NCBI GenBank assembly: GCA_947474855.1
Contig: CANJKV010000004.1
Span: 18,642-82,641, forward strand
Source of the DNA: Aurantimonadaceae bacterium
Lineage (GTDB): Bacteria; Pseudomonadota; Alphaproteobacteria; Rhizobiales; Rhizobiaceae
DNA: 64,000 bases
Reading direction: 5' to 3'
Position numbers and translations under genes: made by a program. Position 1 is the first letter of the stretch, and each line of letters begins with the position of its first letter. The notes below the pieces were generated by a model. That model ran no database searches, had not been told where the DNA came from, and saw only the letters and a program-made list of their open reading frames with translations. Below, in pieces: positions 33,920-42,512 of the stretch.

Positions 33920-34590
33920 CGCCGTCCTCGTTCGTGGATGCCATGGCCGGGCTCAGATTCCCGGATGTCTTCAACCCTTACGCGCAAGTATGTGAAATCC
34001 ACGATCGTTCCGATGCTCCGGAGATTCGTCGAGACAACCTGCGGCGGGTGGTGGAAGCGGCCATCGCGGCGGAGGTCGAGACCTTCTGGATCGCCCGGGA
34101 TCTCGGCTACCGTGGCGGACGACGTACGGGCCTAGCGCTGACCGACGAGGCGCACCTGCCTCTTCATGCGGGCATCATGGGGATCCCATCGCTTCGGCAA
34201 GCGACGGTGGGGCCGGCGGTGCGGGAGCGCACGGCGACCGTCATCTGGAACATGCTGCGCGAGTTGCGGCGGCCGGTGTTCCTCTGGAACGTGTTCCCCC
34301 TTCACCCTCATTCCCGGGGCGATCCGCTCTCGAACAGATGCCACACCAGGGCGGAGCGCGAGGCATGCCGGGCGGTCCTGGACTGGCTGCTTTCCACGCT
34401 TCGTCCGCGGTCCGTCGTGGCGATCGGACGGGACGCGCAGGATGCGCTCGTCGATCTGGGAGTCCGCTCGACGCCGGTTCGTCACCCGAGCTACGGTGGT
34501 CAGACCGAGTTCGTAGCCGGAGTGCGCGAACACTATGGCCTGCCTCGAGGCTTGGACGCGGGGCGTCAGCTCTCGATCTTCCAGTCGTGA
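33916..34590 (+). CDS. Uracil-DNA-glycosylase superfamily protein
   Basis: Translation probably starts at TTG 33916, overlapping the MazG stop (TTGA); the only later option is an ATG at 33940. The protein (224 residues) matches the UDG superfamily: LRFPDVFNPYAQVCEIHD, FWIARDLGYRGGRRTGLALTDE for the glycosylase water-activating loop, FLWNVFPLHPH, and RSVVAIGRDAQDAL with a C-terminal VRHPSYGG motif that contains the His of the family's second motif. It may excise a damaged or modified base, or have become a binding protein. Linked MazG and MPE-TS genes argue that the substrate is an altered pyrimidine. The family is confident; specificity is unknown. Confidence 0.78.
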   Translation: MTPSSFVDAMAGLRFPDVFNPYAQVCEIHDRSDAPEIRRDNLRRVVEAAIAAEVETFWIARDLGYRGGRRTGLALTDEAHLPLHAGIMGIPSLRQATVGPAVRERTATVIWNMLRELRRPVFLWNVFPLHPHSRGDPLSNRCHTRAEREACRAVLDWLLSTLRPRSVVAIGRDAQDALVDLGVRSTPVRHPSYGGQTEFVAGVREHYGLPRGLDAGRQLSIFQS

Positions 34591-34615
34591 GCGGCAAGCT
34601 GGAAATCGGGACGAC

Positions 34616-36766
34616 ATGACGGACGCTACCTTCCTGCACCTGACGGACGCCCACCTTTCGACGACGGGCGTTCCGTTCCGCATGGACGACCACAAGGTGC
34701 GGCTTCCCAGGCTCGATCATCCGGATCGTGCTCAGGTCCTCGATCTGCTGCTCTCGCGGGTGGCCGAAAGGCTCGACGCCGCCGGCCGTCGGATCGACGC
34801 GGTGCTGTTCTCCGGCGACGCGCAGGAACGGGGCGGCCCGGGCGGCCACCGTCGCGTCCTGGACATCCTGCTCCATCGCCTCGCACGGTGCGGGATCGGC
34901 CCGGAACGCATCGTCGCCGTCCCCGGCAACCACGACGTTCCGAAAGGCAGCGACCCAAGTTCGACCACCCGCTACTCGGACTTCGTCGCGGCGTGGAAGG
35001 CGGCCGGATGCGTCGTTCCTTGGCTCGACGGCGAGCCGCTCCCCACGCAGGACGAGCTCCATCGCTTTCGACTGCTGGCTCCGGATCGCTCGTGGGTTGT
35101 GCTGCCGCTGAACACCAGCAACTGGTGCCAGGTGCGGGCCGAGTTGCCGTCCCCGCTGAAGGAAGCCTGGCCGCTGATACCCGATCTGCTGGAGGCCGCA
35201 GGCGCCGGGCAGCGCCAGGTCCTTCTCGATCAGCTGGAAAAGCTCGTAAGCTACGATGTCGCTCGCGTGTCGGGTGAGCAGATGGAGATCATGCGGGAGG
35301 TCGCACGATCGACGCCGGCTCCTGCGTCGGGATCCCAGACGCGGATCATGGTCATGCATCACCATCTCCGCAACCCGGATCTGCGCGAGGAGATCCGCCC
35401 CTTCGCGGATCTCGTCAACGTCGAGCTGGTAAGACGCTTCATCCGGGAGAACCGGATCAACGTCGTCGTCCACGGACACAAGCACCAACAGCAGGTGGGT
35501 TACGACCACGATGCCGAGGGCGCCGCGCACCGTCGCACGCTCCTGGTGTCCGGCGGCACCTTCGACGAAGGGCGGGAGCGGGATGCCGCCCGCATCCTGA
35601 CCCTTGGCGGCCTTCCCAATCTCGCCGCGCTGACCGTCACGACGTTCTCCCTGCCGAGATCCGGATCGAACCTCGACGCGATCGAGGACGCCCCGCGACC
35701 GCTGTGGTCCTGCAGCGAGGCGGGCGGAGCCCCGACGGTGGTGCAGGGTTCGGATCTCAACGAGGTGTACGAACGCGCATGCGACGCCGCCACCAACGAC
35801 GCGAAGGGCGGCATCCTCGTCGTTCATCTCGACCTTCCCGACGACCAACTGGCCCGGATCCTGGTTCCGAAGTCCTATCCCTACGTCGACGGGCTGGACG
35901 AGGATCGACGGGAGGAATGGTTCGGAGAGCTGGTATCATGGTGGCAGCTCGACCGTTCGAAGCTGGAGAGCCGCATACCCTACATCCACGGCAACCGTCT
36001 TCGACGGTATGCGGGGGGGTTCGACCAGATCGCCAGGATCGTGCGACTCCTGCGGGGCCCGGCCACGACGAAGGCGATCGCCGTCCTCGTGGATCCGCTG
36101 CGCGACTTCGACCCGGAGGGACGAAAGGAGCGCTTCGCCTCGTTCTGCCTCGTGGAGTTCAAGCGACGGGAAGATGGCGACCGGAAGCTCGTGGACGCGA
36201 TCGCCTTCTATCGGACGCAGGAGTTCGCGAAGTGGTGGCCGATCAACGTGGCCGAGCTCCGGCACCTGCAGCGGGAGATCGGCGGTCAGGTCGGACTGGA
36301 GGTCGGAAGGATCACGACGATCTGCGCCGACGCCCGCGTCCAGGCGCCCTCGCCTTCGGCCGTGACGATGCCGATCCTGGACCGCTGGCTGGATCAGGCG
36401 CCGGAGCGCCTGCACCTACTTGCCCAGCTTCTCGTCCAAGGGGCGCCGGACGCACCGAGACGTGATCGCGCATTGGCCGACTGGAGGCTCGCCCTCGTCG
36501 AGCTGCGCGCATCGACGAAACGGTACAATCCGGATGGCAATCCCCTCTCCGTGGAAGGCCTATCCGTCCTGGGGTCCTTCGTCCGGGAGTCGGGAGGTCC
36601 CGAGGCGGGCAGGCTCGCAGGGCTCCTCGAGGATCTGGCGACGATCAACGACTCCATCGCCCGGACGACGGAGAGGGAGGCTTTCGAGCGGCTTGCGGCA
36701 TCGGCTGAACGCCGCATCCAGGAACTTGAGAGCTTCAGGCCGACCACGGCTCCTGCCGGCCATTGA
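34616..36766 (+). CDS. Metallophosphoesterase fused to a thymidylate-synthase-like domain
   Basis: The 716-residue protein has two halves. Residues 1 to about 300 are a calcineurin-type phosphoesterase with all metal motifs: DAH (Asp11, His13), GD (Gly67, Asp68), GNHD (104-107), HHH (248-250) and HGHKH (286-290). Residues about 450-575 resemble thymidylate synthase/dCMP hydroxymethylase: IPYIHGNRLRRYAGGFDQ, a possible active cysteine in SFCLVEFK (Cys511), and QEFAKWWPINVAELRHLQ with Asn544 at the nucleotide-binding Asn position. The last 140 residues are helical. The fusion suggests one protein that builds or tests a modified dNMP and removes phosphate. ATG 34616 follows a 25-bp gap after the UDG gene, so it is the third gene of the operon. 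Confidence 0.8.
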   Translation: MTDATFLHLTDAHLSTTGVPFRMDDHKVRLPRLDHPDRAQVLDLLLSRVAERLDAAGRRIDAVLFSGDAQERGGPGGHRRVLDILLHRLARCGIGPERIVAVPGNHDVPKGSDPSSTTRYSDFVAAWKAAGCVVPWLDGEPLPTQDELHRFRLLAPDRSWVVLPLNTSNWCQVRAELPSPLKEAWPLIPDLLEAAGAGQRQVLLDQLEKLVSYDVARVSGEQMEIMREVARSTPAPASGSQTRIMVMHHHLRNPDLREEIRPFADLVNVELVRRFIRENRINVVVHGHKHQQQVGYDHDAEGAAHRRTLLVSGGTFDEGRERDAARILTLGGLPNLAALTVTTFSLPRSGSNLDAIEDAPRPLWSCSEAGGAPTVVQGSDLNEVYERACDAATNDAKGGILVVHLDLPDDQLARILVPKSYPYVDGLDEDRREEWFGELVSWWQLDRSKLESRIPYIHGNRLRRYAGGFDQIARIVRLLRGPATTKAIAVLVDPLRDFDPEGRKERFASFCLVEFKRREDGDRKLVDAIAFYRTQEFAKWWPINVAELRHLQREIGGQVGLEVGRITTICADARVQAPSPSAVTMPILDRWLDQAPERLHLLAQLLVQGAPDAPRRDRALADWRLALVELRASTKRYNPDGNPLSVEGLSVLGSFVRESGGPEAGRLAGLLEDLATINDSIARTTEREAFERLAASAERRIQELESFRPTTAPAGH

Positions 36767-37049
36767 GAGCCTGGGGCCGAGCGCCGCGCGATGATGGCGG
36801 ACCGATCGTCGCCACGTCGTTTCGGCGCATGGCGTCGTTCGCTCGGATCCGAAGCGAGTGTCACGCAGCGTTACGGAACCGGCGGGAAGGAGTTACGTCG
36901 TCGGATCGCGCCGCGTCGAAAGACGAGGGATCGTGCGGTCGGGGAGCCTCGATCCGGGGACTCGAAGCCTGAACGAGCCCCTGGAAACCCGCCCACCGGC
37001 GGGAAGCCCAGTTTTCAAACGTAACAGTTTATGATACGCTTTTCGCGCT
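36767..37049. promoter_or_regulatory. Upstream region of the HTH-AAA-protease operon
   Basis: The 283-bp gap ends with TATGAT at 37030-37035, a plausible -10 box, and the imperfect dyad CGTAAC (37020-37025) and GATACG (37033-37038). GATACG recurs at 37293-37298 in a perfect dyad and at 37337-37342. No clear -35 box is seen. I see no gene. Confidence 0.45.
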
Positions 37050-37430
37050 ATGGATACATCCGATCCCTTCGTTCTTGCCCTCGGGGCCTTCGTCGGCTCT
37101 GCAGCGAAGGGCAACAAGGCCGAGGCTGCCCGCATGCTCGGGGTGGCTCGCCCCGAGATTTACCGTTACCTCGCCGGAGTACGCCCGCATCGAGCCAAAC
37201 GCGAGCGATTGGAGGCCTATCTCGCCACGGCAGCCGGCAGATCTCCGAGCGGCGGCGAGCCCGCCGGCACGAGCGCCGGAGCCGGACTTGATGATACGGT
37301 AAACGTATCTGAATTGTTGAATTCCTTGCGATTCGTGATACGATTGATCGAGGCGGATCTGGAGAACGGCCGCAGAAGCGGGCGAGCCACGCGCGACGTC
37401 GCGCCGTCCGAACGGGATGATGCCGGATGA
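37050..37430 (+). CDS. Small helix-turn-helix regulator of the AAA-protease operon
   Basis: The 126-residue protein has one helix-turn-helix at residues about 20-56 (GNKAEAARMLGVARPEIYRYLAGVRPHRAKRERLEAYL) that resembles Cro/XRE-like or Fis-like DNA binders. A Gly/Ser/Ala linker and a C-terminal helix follow (VSELLNSLRFVIRLIEADLENGR), possibly for dimerisation. It is the first gene of a four-gene operon and overlaps the AAA gene (ATGA). GATACG half-sites lie both upstream and inside the gene, so autoregulation is likely. It is probably the switch that holds the protease module silent. Confidence 0.68.
   Translation: MDTSDPFVLALGAFVGSAAKGNKAEAARMLGVARPEIYRYLAGVRPHRAKRERLEAYLATAAGRSPSGGEPAGTSAGAGLDDTVNVSELLNSLRFVIRLIEADLENGRRSGRATRDVAPSERDDAG
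37293..37309. repeat. Dyad GATACG-N5-CGTATC inside the HTH gene
   Basis: GATACG (37293-37298) and CGTATC (37304-37309) form a perfect 6-bp inverted repeat around GTAAA. The same half-site occurs upstream of the gene (37033-37038) and at 37337-37342, which fits an autoregulatory or silencing operator set. Confidence 0.5.
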
Positions 37431-38488
37431 GCCGCACCGACCTTCTTCTACAGCTTGTCCGCGCAGGCGCGTCCAACGACCACGCGATGCTGGAGCGCAC
37501 CGTGGCGGCGCTGGTTGCGGAAGCTCGTGCGAAGCAACACCATACCCTGGCGGACAGGCTGACGAAGGTCCTCGGGGACAGCATCGACCTTCGGGCTCCT
37601 CGATCCGTCGGAGGGTCCTCCTTGCCTGACAAGATCCGTGAGCTGCTCGTGGAGCGTCCGGCGAGGCGATCGCTCGACGATCTCGTGCTGCCTGATGCGG
37701 TCCAGACGGAAACGTGCGAGTTCGTCGAGGAGCAAAGAGGGGCGGACCTTCTGCGATCCTATTCCCTGGAGCCTCGTCACAAGGTGATGCTCGTCGGGCC
37801 GCCCGGCAACGGCAAGACCACCCTTGCGGAAGCGATCGCTTTCGAGTTGTCGGTCCCCCTCTACGTCGTGCGCTACGAGGCGATCATCGGCAGCTATCTC
37901 GGCGAGACGGCGAGCCGCCTGAAACGTGTGTTCGATTTTGCGCGGACCACGCCGTGCGTCCTCTTCCTCGACGAGTTCGACGCGATCGGCAAGGAGCGTG
38001 GAGACGTCCACGAGACGGGCGAGATCAAGCGGGTCGTGTCGTCCCTCCTGATGCAGATCGACGAGCTTCCATCCTACACGATCGTCATTTGCGCCACCAA
38101 CCATCCCGAACTTCTCGACCGGGCGGTGTGGCGGCGCTTCCAGATGAGGCTCGAGCTGCCACCTCCGACCCCGGCGCAATTGGCGCGGCTGGTCGCGGAC
38201 GCGGAGCGAACGCTGGGAAAGCGGTTGGGCGTCGCCCCGCAGTCCGTCGCCAGGGCGCTGAAGGGCGCGAGCTTCGCGGAAGCGGAGGAATTCATCCTTG
38301 ATCTGCGACGCCGGATGGTGCTCTCAGGCACGGGTGAACCGACGGTGCAGATCGTAAAGCGTCGGCTGAAGTTCTGGCGCGAGCGGTTCGCCCGCGCCCT
38401 CGGAGAAGACACGAACTACGATGGCCCGGAGCCCGATCATCCCCCTCGCACGGACCGGGACGGGGAAACGACTGACGAGGAAGCGTAG
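37427..38488 (+). CDS. AAA+ ATPase of the protease operon
   Basis: The 353-residue protein has an N-terminal helical part (1-100) and one AAA+ domain: Walker A GPPGNGKTT (124-132), pore-like VRYEAIIGSYLGET, Walker B LFLDEFDA (179-186), Sensor 1 in ICATNHPELLD (Asn225) and Arg fingers near RRF (236-237). It resembles the FtsH/katanin/Bcs1-like classic clade, which remodels or unfolds proteins. The last 30 residues are acidic and disordered. The gene overlaps the HTH stop and is itself overlapped by the protease start by 68 bases. It probably unfolds targets for, or gates, the S8 protease encoded next. Confidence 0.85.
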   Translation: MSRTDLLLQLVRAGASNDHAMLERTVAALVAEARAKQHHTLADRLTKVLGDSIDLRAPRSVGGSSLPDKIRELLVERPARRSLDDLVLPDAVQTETCEFVEEQRGADLLRSYSLEPRHKVMLVGPPGNGKTTLAEAIAFELSVPLYVVRYEAIIGSYLGETASRLKRVFDFARTTPCVLFLDEFDAIGKERGDVHETGEIKRVVSSLLMQIDELPSYTIVICATNHPELLDRAVWRRFQMRLELPPPTPAQLARLVADAERTLGKRLGVAPQSVARALKGASFAEAEEFILDLRRRMVLSGTGEPTVQIVKRRLKFWRERFARALGEDTNYDGPEPDHPPRTDRDGETTDEEA

Positions 38489-41054
38489 CATCCCGCTCCC
38501 GAAGACGACCTTCGGGTCGCAGGCGGCTCGTCTCGGGCCGCGGCTCGATGATCGTCTCGCCCGCATCGTCTCCGGCCGCGACATCGAGGTGGACACCAAT
38601 CCGACCGCCTTCGCTCCCGAACGGGTCCTGGTCTTCGAGATCCTCGGCGAACTCGGCGACTTCGCCAAGGCGGCTCGCAGGATCGGGCTCGAGTGGCTCG
38701 CGGAGCGCATCGTCACTCTCCTGGATCCCGAGATCGTGCTTCGCACGGCAGGCGACGGCGAGGACGGCGACGTGGACGACGAGGTGGACGGCGTCGACTT
38801 CGTGCTCCAGGAAGACGAGAAGCCTTCGGAGGCCCCGGGTCGCCTCTACTTCGCCATGCCGACCCTTGAAGCCTTTCGACGGTTGAAGTCGCTGTGGGAC
38901 CGATTCAAGCTCGACGGAAGTTTGCCGTCTGGCCATTCGGATTGGCGCGACCTCTTTCATCGGCTGCACGACTTACGCGCCTGGGGCCCTGCGGACCGGG
39001 TGGCGCCGCACACCCAAACCCATCTCGGTCGCCAGCTCGCCGAAGAACCGGCCTCGCGCCTCAACGTGGAACTCGACCTCTGGTACCGCGCCGACGAGCG
39101 GTCTCGCTCGGCGGCGTTCGAACGCATGCGCTCGCAGCTATCCGAGGTCGGCGGCATCCTGCTGGACAGTGCCGAGATGCCCGACGTCCACTACCATGCG
39201 GCGCTGGTCAGCCTTCCACCCGGCGGGGCCGCCGAACTTGTTCAACTGCATGGCCCGCTCGCATCTTCCCGCGAGGTGATGTCGGTCCGTCCCCAGTCCA
39301 TGTTCCGCGCAGTCCCGTCCGACAACGAGCTCCAGGAGGACACCGCTGTCGACCGCGTGCTCGCCGAACGTGACGGAAGGCCGTCGCTCGCGGCCCTCGT
39401 CGACGGCCTTCCCGTGGAAAACCACGTGCTGTTGCAGAACCGCCTCGACGTCGTCGACATCGGCGTCGTCAGCGCCTCGGTCCCGCTTCCACGCCGCCGG
39501 CACGCCACGGCGATGGCGTCCTTGATCCTGCATGGCGACCTGCAGGACGGCGAGCCGCCGATCGACCGGGTCCTGAAGGTCGTTCCGATCCTTAGCCCGA
39601 CGGCCGACGGCACGGAGCAGCCCCCGTCCGACAAACTCGCCGTCAAGCTGATATGCGAGGCCATCGAGGATCTGAAGAACGGCCGCGACGGCAACGGACC
39701 GAGCGGGCGGGACGTCATCCTCGTCAATCATTCCGTCTGCGACGAGGCGAATCCCTTTACGGGTGCCATGAGCCACTGGGCAAGGGTACTCGATCACCTC
39801 TCCTACAAGCATGGCATCTTGTTCGTCGCCAGCGCCGGCAACATCCGGAGCGGCTTCCCGGTCTCGGCATATGCCACGGTCTCCGAGTTCCATAAGGCGG
39901 ATCCGAAAACCCGGCGGAGCCACATCCTGCGAGCCGTAGACGCCGCGAAGGCCGAGCGCGGCATGTATTCTCCCGCAGAGTCGTTGAACGCCCTCACGGT
40001 CGGGGCGGCGCACGCCGACGGATCGACGCGTCCGGTCCCGTCGAACATCGTGGACCCGTTCGGCGAGATGCGGATGAGCAACCTCGGTTCGCGCGTCGGC
40101 CTTGGATTCGGACGTGCGGTGAAGCCAGACGTCCTGATGCCGGGTGGACGTCAGGCGGCACAAGGCAGCCTCACTCCGCTTTCCGTTCGCGGCTTCGACG
40201 CCGGGGCATGTTTCGGGCAGCTGGCAGCCGCGCCGGACCAACACGGCGGATCGTTCGACAGGACCTTTTTCACATCCGGCACGAGCAACGCCGCGGCGCT
40301 CGCGACGCGGGCGGGCCTTCTGATAGCGGACGCGCTTGACGAAACATACGAGGATCGCGACCTGCCTTGGTACCGGCAAGCAGAGGCGGCCTGCATGCTG
40401 AAAGCGCTCGTGGCGCATTCCGCAGCCTGGGGCGCCGCTGGCGAGGAACTCGACTCCCTGCTTCCTCCGACGGAGAGCCGCAGGCACGTGCCGCGCCGAT
40501 CGAACATATCCCGCTATCTCGGATATGGCCTAGGGGATGTCGGAAGGATCATCGACGCGTCCCAGCACCGCGTGACGCTCCTCGCCACGGATCTCATAAG
40601 GAAGAACCAGCGTCACGAGTATCGCATTCCTCTGCCCTCGGAACTGGCGAGCCGCACCGACGTGCGTCGCGTCACCGTGACGCTGGGTTGGCTCACCCCG
40701 CTGTTTCATCAGAGAACGAACTATCGGGCCGTAGCCCTTCAAGTGGTCGGGTCCGACGGATCGAGCCACCTTTGGGAAGGGGTGAAGCGCGTTCCGCTGC
40801 AACCTCCCCTGGGAGCGACGACCCGGGGCACACTGTTCCATACGATCTACGAAGGCGATCGAGCCGTCCCATTCGGGCCCGACGCGGAGATCCTGCTCAA
40901 CGTGCAGGCTTCGTCGAGACTGACCGGCCCGATCTCCAGGGAAAACGTGCCCTATGCACTGGCGGTCTCGCTCGAGGTCGCGCCGAGTCTGGATGCCGAC
41001 ATCTTCACTTCTGTGGCGAACCGCCTGCGGCCGCCGATCGGAGCCCGTGCATGA
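38421..41054 (+). CDS. S8 (subtilisin-like) serine protease with large N-terminal domain
   Basis: The 877-residue protein has about 310 residues of unknown N-terminal sequence and then a subtilase domain. The triad is visible in order: Asp328 in ALVDGLPVENH, His361 in RRRHATAMASLILHG, oxyanion Asn474 in FVASAGNIRSG, and Ser622 in FFTSGTSNAAALATRAG. No signal peptide or membrane segment is seen, so it works in the cytosol, unusual for subtilases but known for those paired with AAA proteins. The N-terminal acidic stretch (GDGEDGDVDDEVDGVD) may be a regulatory tail. It is translated from inside the AAA gene (68-base overlap), so the two are made together. It may be a toxic effector unleashed by infection. 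Confidence 0.85.
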   Translation: MARSPIIPLARTGTGKRLTRKRSIPLPKTTFGSQAARLGPRLDDRLARIVSGRDIEVDTNPTAFAPERVLVFEILGELGDFAKAARRIGLEWLAERIVTLLDPEIVLRTAGDGEDGDVDDEVDGVDFVLQEDEKPSEAPGRLYFAMPTLEAFRRLKSLWDRFKLDGSLPSGHSDWRDLFHRLHDLRAWGPADRVAPHTQTHLGRQLAEEPASRLNVELDLWYRADERSRSAAFERMRSQLSEVGGILLDSAEMPDVHYHAALVSLPPGGAAELVQLHGPLASSREVMSVRPQSMFRAVPSDNELQEDTAVDRVLAERDGRPSLAALVDGLPVENHVLLQNRLDVVDIGVVSASVPLPRRRHATAMASLILHGDLQDGEPPIDRVLKVVPILSPTADGTEQPPSDKLAVKLICEAIEDLKNGRDGNGPSGRDVILVNHSVCDEANPFTGAMSHWARVLDHLSYKHGILFVASAGNIRSGFPVSAYATVSEFHKADPKTRRSHILRAVDAAKAERGMYSPAESLNALTVGAAHADGSTRPVPSNIVDPFGEMRMSNLGSRVGLGFGRAVKPDVLMPGGRQAAQGSLTPLSVRGFDAGACFGQLAAAPDQHGGSFDRTFFTSGTSNAAALATRAGLLIADALDETYEDRDLPWYRQAEAACMLKALVAHSAAWGAAGEELDSLLPPTESRRHVPRRSNISRYLGYGLGDVGRIIDASQHRVTLLATDLIRKNQRHEYRIPLPSELASRTDVRRVTVTLGWLTPLFHQRTNYRAVALQVVGSDGSSHLWEGVKRVPLQPPLGATTRGTLFHTIYEGDRAVPFGPDAEILLNVQASSRLTGPISRENVPYALAVSLEVAPSLDADIFTSVANRLRPPIGARA

Positions 41055-42016
41055 ACGACGATTTCGAAGAAGGCGCATCCCTCGCCTTCGAACCGGAAGA
41101 AGCCATCGCTGCGTATCTCGACGACATCGAGGACCTGGAAGCAGCGGCAGCGCTTCGACGCAAGGTCGTCCGCGGCCAGAGCATCGCGAGCCTGCTCGGT
41201 CTGGAATACGCGATCAGCGCTCATCACTACGGATACATCTCCGAGTCGGAAACCGGTCGAGCTCCGATCGTGCCGGCGACTTCGGTCAAGCCGGACCCCG
41301 ACCTCGTCAACACTGCGGTGAAGGTGACCCTGGAGAAGTTCTACGTCGAATCGTACCCCGGCATCGGTCGGCATACGATCCTTCTGGAGGTCCTTGGACG
41401 CAATCAGGCCGGAAGCGAAGCGGAGGATCTGCGCTTCACCTCGGTCGTGGAGGCGAACGATCGCGACAGCGTCGCCATCGCTGGCATCCCGCTGTTCGTA
41501 GGCCTGCGGGTGCCGCCCGACGGGATCGCCTTCAAGGGTCGCACGATCGGCCTGAGGTCGAGCGGCGACGCCATGATCGTCGACGCCCTCAAGAGTGGCG
41601 CCTTCCAAAGCGGAATGAAGCTGCTCGGACATGTGCAGCCCGTAATACCGCAGTTCGTCCAGTTGGCGGCCGGCGTCACCGCTGGCCTCGCCAAGCGACG
41701 GCTCAACAAGCAGATCCAGACGTTCCAGCTCGGGCTGGACTTCTCCGACCAATCGACGGCTCCCTCGCTGCGCCTCGGCGCGTACGTGGTCGTGCAGGCC
41801 CCGGACGACGGCTCCTGGTCGTGGTCGGACTGGATCTATGATTTCGATCGGTCGAACGTGGTTCACGCCGAAACGGGAAACCAGGCGCCATATAACACGA
41901 TGGTGTTCCGCATCTCGAAGAGCCACGTCGAGACTCCGGCATCGGCGACACGGTCGGACGATCAGGACAAGGCACGTCCCGCCCGGAGGCGATCGACGAA
42001 GAGCATGCCGGCTTGA
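41051..42016 (+). CDS. Unknown partner protein of the AAA-protease operon
   Basis: I do not recognise a family. The ATG at 41051 overlaps the protease stop (ATGA). The 321-residue protein begins with an acidic helix region (EEGASLAFEPEEAIAAYLDDIEDLEAA), continues with beta-rich sequence (ILLEVLGRNQAGSEAEDLRF, GIPLFVGLRVPPDGIAFKG) and has a helical stretch near residue 195 (PQFVQLAAGVTAGLAKRRLNKQIQTF). A C-terminal beta domain follows (LRLGAYVVVQAPDDGSW, YNTMVFRISK) with a basic tail. No catalytic motif stands out. Tight coupling makes it a likely structural, sensor or substrate subunit for the protease. Confidence 0.62.
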   Translation: MNDDFEEGASLAFEPEEAIAAYLDDIEDLEAAAALRRKVVRGQSIASLLGLEYAISAHHYGYISESETGRAPIVPATSVKPDPDLVNTAVKVTLEKFYVESYPGIGRHTILLEVLGRNQAGSEAEDLRFTSVVEANDRDSVAIAGIPLFVGLRVPPDGIAFKGRTIGLRSSGDAMIVDALKSGAFQSGMKLLGHVQPVIPQFVQLAAGVTAGLAKRRLNKQIQTFQLGLDFSDQSTAPSLRLGAYVVVQAPDDGSWSWSDWIYDFDRSNVVHAETGNQAPYNTMVFRISKSHVETPASATRSDDQDKARPARRRSTKSMPA

Positions 42017-42354
42017 AGAGTTTCTCACGACGGGTTCACGATCCGGCTCGATCTTCCCCGTCGGAGGTCGGCATGCGTCGTCACGCAGTGACGGATCAGG
42101 GATGGCTGGTGGTCGAGTTGCTTCTGCCGAGGAACAGCCACGGTGTGCCTGGAGCGCCTTCCGCTCGGTCCGATTCGTGGCCCGCGGCCTTGAAGTAGTT
42201 GGCGCCCCTGGCAAGGCAGGAAGCGGGGGATGAACGTGCCGACGGCCTGAGATGACGCCCGAGGGGCCCTCAGCCTGTCAACCTGCGCCGCATTGTAGAT
42301 CGGCGCCGCTGTGTGACCTCGGCGATATCAGTCTCTTCAATACCTTACCAAGCC

Positions 42355-42381
42355 GATCGGCGTCGAAGCTCGGCGCCGATC
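42355..42381. repeat. REP-like intergenic hairpin, copy B
   Basis: GATCGGCGTC and GGCGCCGATC pair with one wobble around a 7-base loop. Read on the minus strand it matches copy A (18697-18723) at 25 of 27 positions, and the flanking TGTG and GG also agree. Confidence 0.6.
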
Positions 42382-42399
42382 CACACCTTGACGTCGCCG

Positions 42400-42512
42400 T
42401 GGCCAACGAGCGCTCGGCGCAGGCGGACCATCTCCGCGACGATGCCCTCGTACAAGGGGCCGACCGTCCGGAGCAGACGCTCCCCGGCTTCCGTCGGCGA
42501 CATGCCTCTGCG
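42400..42512 (-). pseudogene. Fragment of a LysR-family regulator gene
   Basis: The minus strand reads RRGMSPTEAGERLLRTVGPLYEGIVAEMVRLRR, which is the segment just after the LysR helix-turn-helix (typically SLTEAGERLL...). The DNA-binding part before it and the effector domain after it are absent. It borders the REP-like repeat. The remnant marks an old regulator gene broken at the right edge of the island. Confidence 0.5.

Noticed and set aside
34241..35848. A 535-codon minus-strand frame
   Set aside because: Antisense to the UDG-like and phosphoesterase genes, which have clear conserved motifs.
39138..40487. A 449-codon minus-strand frame
   Set aside because: Antisense to the S8 protease catalytic domain; composition is that of a reverse-frame shadow.
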